DNA of 64,000 bases from Calliopum simillimum (taxonomy: Eukaryota > Arthropoda > Insecta > Diptera > Lauxaniidae): positions 15,067,187-15,131,186 of the forward strand of contig OX638368.1 in the NCBI GenBank assembly GCA_951812925.1, in the 5' to 3' direction. A program made the translations under genes and the position numbers. This document shows positions 60,350 to 64,000 of this stretch, one piece after another; position 1 is the first letter of the stretch; each line of letters starts with the position of its first letter. The notes beneath the pieces were generated by a model that saw only the letters and a program-made list of their open reading frames with translations, searched no databases and had not been told where the DNA came from.

Positions 60350-60930
60350 GCCAAAATTTTGTCGTGATATAATCAATTTTTTAGAAAATTGTCCGCCATT
60401 TTGGACCCGCCATTTTGTTTACAAAAAAGATGATACCGAATTCGTAATCAGCGACCTCAAAAACCCCTTTAGCCACAATTTTGTCTTGATATAATCAATT
60501 TTTTAGAAAATTGTCCGCCATTTTGTTTACAAAAAAGATGATACCGAATTCAAAATCCACGACTTCAAAAAACTCCTAAGCCACAAAGTTGTGATATAGT
60601 CAATTTTTAAGAAAATTGTCCGCCATTTTGGATCCGCCATTTTGTTTACAAAAAAGATGATACCGAATTCAAAATCAACGACCTCAAAAAACTCCCAAGC
60701 TACAAAGTTGTTGTGGTATAGTCAACTTTTAAGAAAATTGTCCGTCATTTTGGATCCGCCATTTTGTTTACAAATAAAAAATGATACCAAATTCGAAATC
60801 AGCAACCTCAAAAACCCCCATAACCAAAATTTTGTCGTGATATAATTAATTTTTAAGAAAATTGTCCGCCATTTTGGATCCGCCATTTTGATTTTTAAAA
60901 AATCGTTTTTCAGATTTAGAGTCAGCGACC
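60350..60930 (+). repeat. Five-copy tandem array of 107-127 bp
   Basis: Units contain GTCGTGATATAATCAATTTT, AGAAAATTGTCCGCCATTTT, GGATCCGCCATTTTGTTTAC and GATGATACCGAATTC. Copies begin near 60354, 60477, 60586, 60704 and 60831. Confidence 0.9.
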
Positions 60931-61509
60931 CCCAAAACACAGAAACTGATATTTTTTTTTATAAAAAATAGAATAGCATTCTAGACCACTGTGAGCCGTA
61001 CCCACATGGCAGAGCAAAAGTTACTTGAAAAGGATAGTTGGAGATGAATATTTAAAAATTTGAACAGTTGTGGGGAGAGAATCCCATTCGAAGCAAATGA
61101 TTTATTTTGATCCTATGTTCCCTCTGGGTGAGAATATAAACACACTTATTAATATTAAATGATTTTTAAACAAGATTTTTAATTTAAATATTTGAAAAAC
61201 TCTGCAAATCGTACGAAATCAGTCAGTTTTGGGTGTTTCTGAAATTTGTTGGGAAGTACATCTTAAATCAAACTGAAATACCTTACATTGTAGCAAATTA
61301 ATATCTTTACTTGTAAGGGTCTGAATTCACCTCGTTATGAGAAGGACCACGCCCTCTTCCTCAAATCCACCTAGTTCTTGCTTTGAGCGTGCTTCGACTA
61401 TTTCTAGTGTCTGTACGCGAGCACTACGAAATTTTGAAATATTTGGTAGTATAGGAGGAGCTACGCCCTTTTTTGTTCAAAGTTGCCCTTAATGTTTTTA
61501 GCATTAGTG

Positions 61510-62308
61510 GGCCTTATCGTAAATAAATATTCTCGAGAATTTATTCTCTTACTCCCTAGTTTGCAATCGCAAAACGGGAAAAATCGCTGGAAAAATAAGG
61601 CTATCGGCAACTATTTGGGAGGGAGATTTTTTCACGTTTATTGGAAAAACTTACTCCCCAAATTTTTGCTAGGGAATAATGATGTATAAATGAATAAACA
61701 ATATCTAACAAATTGAAAACTTTAGTAAAACAATATTATAGCTTATTGAAATAGCTTTCATATGACACTAATATTTTTAATATCCATCGAAGCGTTTCCA
61801 ACTTATACCGGTTCTAATAAAACTACTTTTTACTTTGTCACTTTTTTTTTCACCAAATATGTAATTTTGTGATTGTTTTTAATGAAATTTAGATCTTTAT
61901 AGTGTTTGTTTTTTTTTTTTATTTTAGCTGCTGTCAAAGCAGTTGTGCCAATTTTGATTTTGAAAATCCATTAAAAAGTAATTTTTTAATTAAAAAAGCA
62001 ATGCATTAACTTAATTTTCACAAATTTTATCCAGATGCAATTGCTATTGCTTGTTTATCTTTTTTTAGACGTCAAAATCCTGTGGGAAATGGAAAAACAG
62101 TGTCAACAATATTGGAAAAAACAGCGTTGCCATATGTTTTTTTTTTGTGCAAAATATCAATGGTATTGGAAAAACTCAGCGTTGCAAATTGATATCCCTG
62201 CATGAAGGGGAGTTTACATTCATAAAATATTCACTACTTCTAGTGCACCCTCTCGAGAGGGAATATATTCTCGAGAATGGAAACTCCCTTCAGATTTACG
62301 ATAAGGCC
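61510..62308. mobile_element. 799-bp MITE, GGCCTTATCGTAAAT ends, 5-bp TSD
   Basis: Perfect 15-bp ends GGCCTTATCGTAAAT, flanked by TAGTG (61505-61509, 62309-62313). Near the ends are TTCTCGAGAA palindromes. No transposase. The end sequence and 5-bp duplication do not match a superfamily I know. Confidence 0.88.
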
Positions 62309-62538
62309 TAGTGTGTATGCCTTGCCGCAAATAATGCTCTAAATGATTTTTTTTGTATATTAGTTGACCGGATTCGCTTGTTTTCAATCTACTTTTGCGA
62401 TGAAGCCTATGAATCAAATTTTAATGAATTATCTTACTTCCGAAAAATATTAAAATGATTTCAACAGACAGACAGACATCCAACAGACGGACATGGCTAC
62501 ATCGACTCAGGAGGTGACGCTGATCAAGAATATATATT

Positions 62539-62812
62539 GACGGCTTATATTCAATACACTCTATCTGCAAAAACATAATTTTTCAGGAGAGCAGAAAAAA
62601 TGACTATTTTATAAAAAATAAATCAATTGGAATACTACAATATTAATTTAAAAGGTCTATTTCGTCCCAAAAATATTTTTATTTTTTTTAAAGATATATG
62701 AAATAGCTCTGTAAGTGGTTTTTCTACATGGCATTTGACTCAATGAAGAGTTTGTCATCAAAAACAAATTTTCGTAAAAATTGTAGATAGAGGGTATTGA
62801 ATATATGCCGTC
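62539..62812. mobile_element. 274-bp MITE, GACGGCWTATATTCAATAC ends
   Basis: Inverted ends GACGGCTTATATTCAATAC and GACGGCATATATTCAATAC. It splits the host repeat motif TCAAGAATATATATACTT, with a duplication of about 4 bp (ATAT). Confidence 0.85.
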
Positions 62813-63228
62813 GATATACTTTTCTATACCTACCACGATTCCTTCTCTGCTTTGCAAACGGAAGGACAAAGTGAATATACGCTGAGTGTAGGGTGTGTAA
62901 ACAAAGCTCTTATCATGAATGGTCTGGAAATATGTACATATATTCCTTTCTCGAGAGGGAGCATTTGCAACCATTATAATTTTAAGAATGAAAATTTAAT
63001 TTCCAGCAAGGAGATACTTTTTTCTTCCTATTTTTGCCAAAACGCTACTATGCAGCCCTGGTGTTTTCCATGATTTTGACAGCTAAGGTTAAAAAAAAAG
63101 ATAAATAAAGTGTAAACATCTAAATTTCATTAAAAACAACCAAAATAAATTAAAATTACGAGTGCGGTCAAGTAAACTGCAAACCTTCACACTTTGTGGA
63201 AGCTGACAGACTTGTTTCTTGTACATAT

Positions 63229-63607
63229 CTGTGGACTTTTGACAAAACAACCTAAGTCAAGATAAGACAATTCTCCAGGATTTAAGTCCTAAATATAAAA
63301 TTTAAATACGTTTCTATTGGTGTAATCTCCATGTCTCTATGATTTCTTGTTCCAGAGATATAAGGGTGTCCCATAGTTCACGCAAGATTTGAACTTAGCG
63401 CCATTCGTGCGGTGCAGTGTTATGAACCAAAAGAAAAAAATAATTTGACAGCTGACACTTTAAGATTAGTAAAAATGTATGGAAAGAGGAGATTAAATGC
63501 TGCATCAACGAAATTGAGCCACATTATTGAAAAGTAGTTAATCAGTTTTTAGGCTCTCCTGAAAAGTTGCCAATTTCGAGTTGGATTGTTTTGTCAAAAG
63601 TTCACAG
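63229..63607. mobile_element. MITE with CTGTGGACTTTTGAC ends (copy 2)
   Basis: Ends CTGTGGACTTTTGACAAAAC and, inverted, CTGTGAACTTTTGACAAAAC, flanked by ATAT (63225-63228, 63608-63611). Interior as at 39452. Confidence 0.88.
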
Positions 63608-64000
63608 ATATTAATGTGCTAATGCTTCTGAGATGGTAAGCATTATCTTCAACACAAATCTTGGGCTAGCCGTGCTGGACAGATGTATTTACATCTACTT
63701 CAGGTCGTTTTCGTATAGCATTTCACCTAGGATTTGATCGCCCTTAACATTTTTCTCATTGATATATTGGAATCAAGTTTACTTTAGTAAAATCTTATAT
63801 TTCTGTAATGAACCTAGTTTGTTTTATGAAACTTTTAATCCTAAGTATGTAATCAAAAAGTGTCGCTCAGATCTAGTTTCGGGGATAAGTGAAATGCATT
63901 TTAATAAGCTATGAAATTGTCACACAAATGTTTAATATGTCAAATATTCTTTATTTAAAAATAGACAATAATTCTTACAACAAATGTCATATTCCCCATC

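Larger units (their letters stand above)
61311..62898 (+). repeat. ACTAGTAAGGGT repeat with two nested MITEs
   Basis: The 5' part is 61311-61509, continuing at 62309-62538 (GACGGACATGGCTACATCGA) and finishing at 62813-62898. The two gaps are the elements at 61510 and 62539. Confidence 0.8.

Overview
This is nuclear DNA of a higher fly (Brachycera). The two host genes I recognise, Cortactin and Malvolio (Mvl), read like close relatives of the Drosophila proteins, but the introns are far longer and the DNA between exons is full of decayed transposons. Both facts suggest a large-genome acalyptrate such as a tephritid rather than Drosophila; that placement is inference. Both genes are on the + strand. 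My recollection is that they also lie close together in Drosophila (around 93A-B).

Layout. 1-856: upstream and 5' UTR of Cortactin. 857-5360: Cortactin, four coding exons encoding 525 aa, with a 2.8 kb last intron that holds a 40-bp minisatellite and a hAT element with a perfect 8-bp target duplication. 5361-10600: intergenic DNA with a nearly intact mariner (DD34D) and local tandem repeats. About 10640-11393: probable non-coding first exon of Mvl. 11394-27953: a 16.6 kb first intron of Mvl carrying a non-LTR retrotransposon, several long palindromes and a Tc1/mariner (DD37D) element split by a 1.9 kb palindrome. 27964-41360: Mvl coding exons (11 coding exons, 598 aa), interrupted by an 8.7 kb intron and a 2 kb intron, both loaded with palindromic elements. 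41361-64000: downstream DNA in which I recognise no host gene, only transposase relics, palindromes, MITEs and satellites.

Host functions. Cortactin is an Arp2/3-binding, F-actin-binding scaffold with a C-terminal SH3 domain. Malvolio is the fly NRAMP/DMT1 divalent-metal (Mn/Fe) symporter. They share no obvious pathway; their proximity looks like conserved synteny.

The notable theme is long inverted repeats. At least ten separate palindromic or foldback elements of 0.4-1.9 kb are present, several with identifiable target-site duplications and several nested in one another. Different families share an internal module around GATAACTCATGAACGG. Those inside Mvl and Cortactin introns should fold into long double-stranded hairpins when the genes are transcribed, which makes them candidate sources of hairpin siRNA or ADAR substrates. 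I found no CRISPR, rRNA or tRNA gene.
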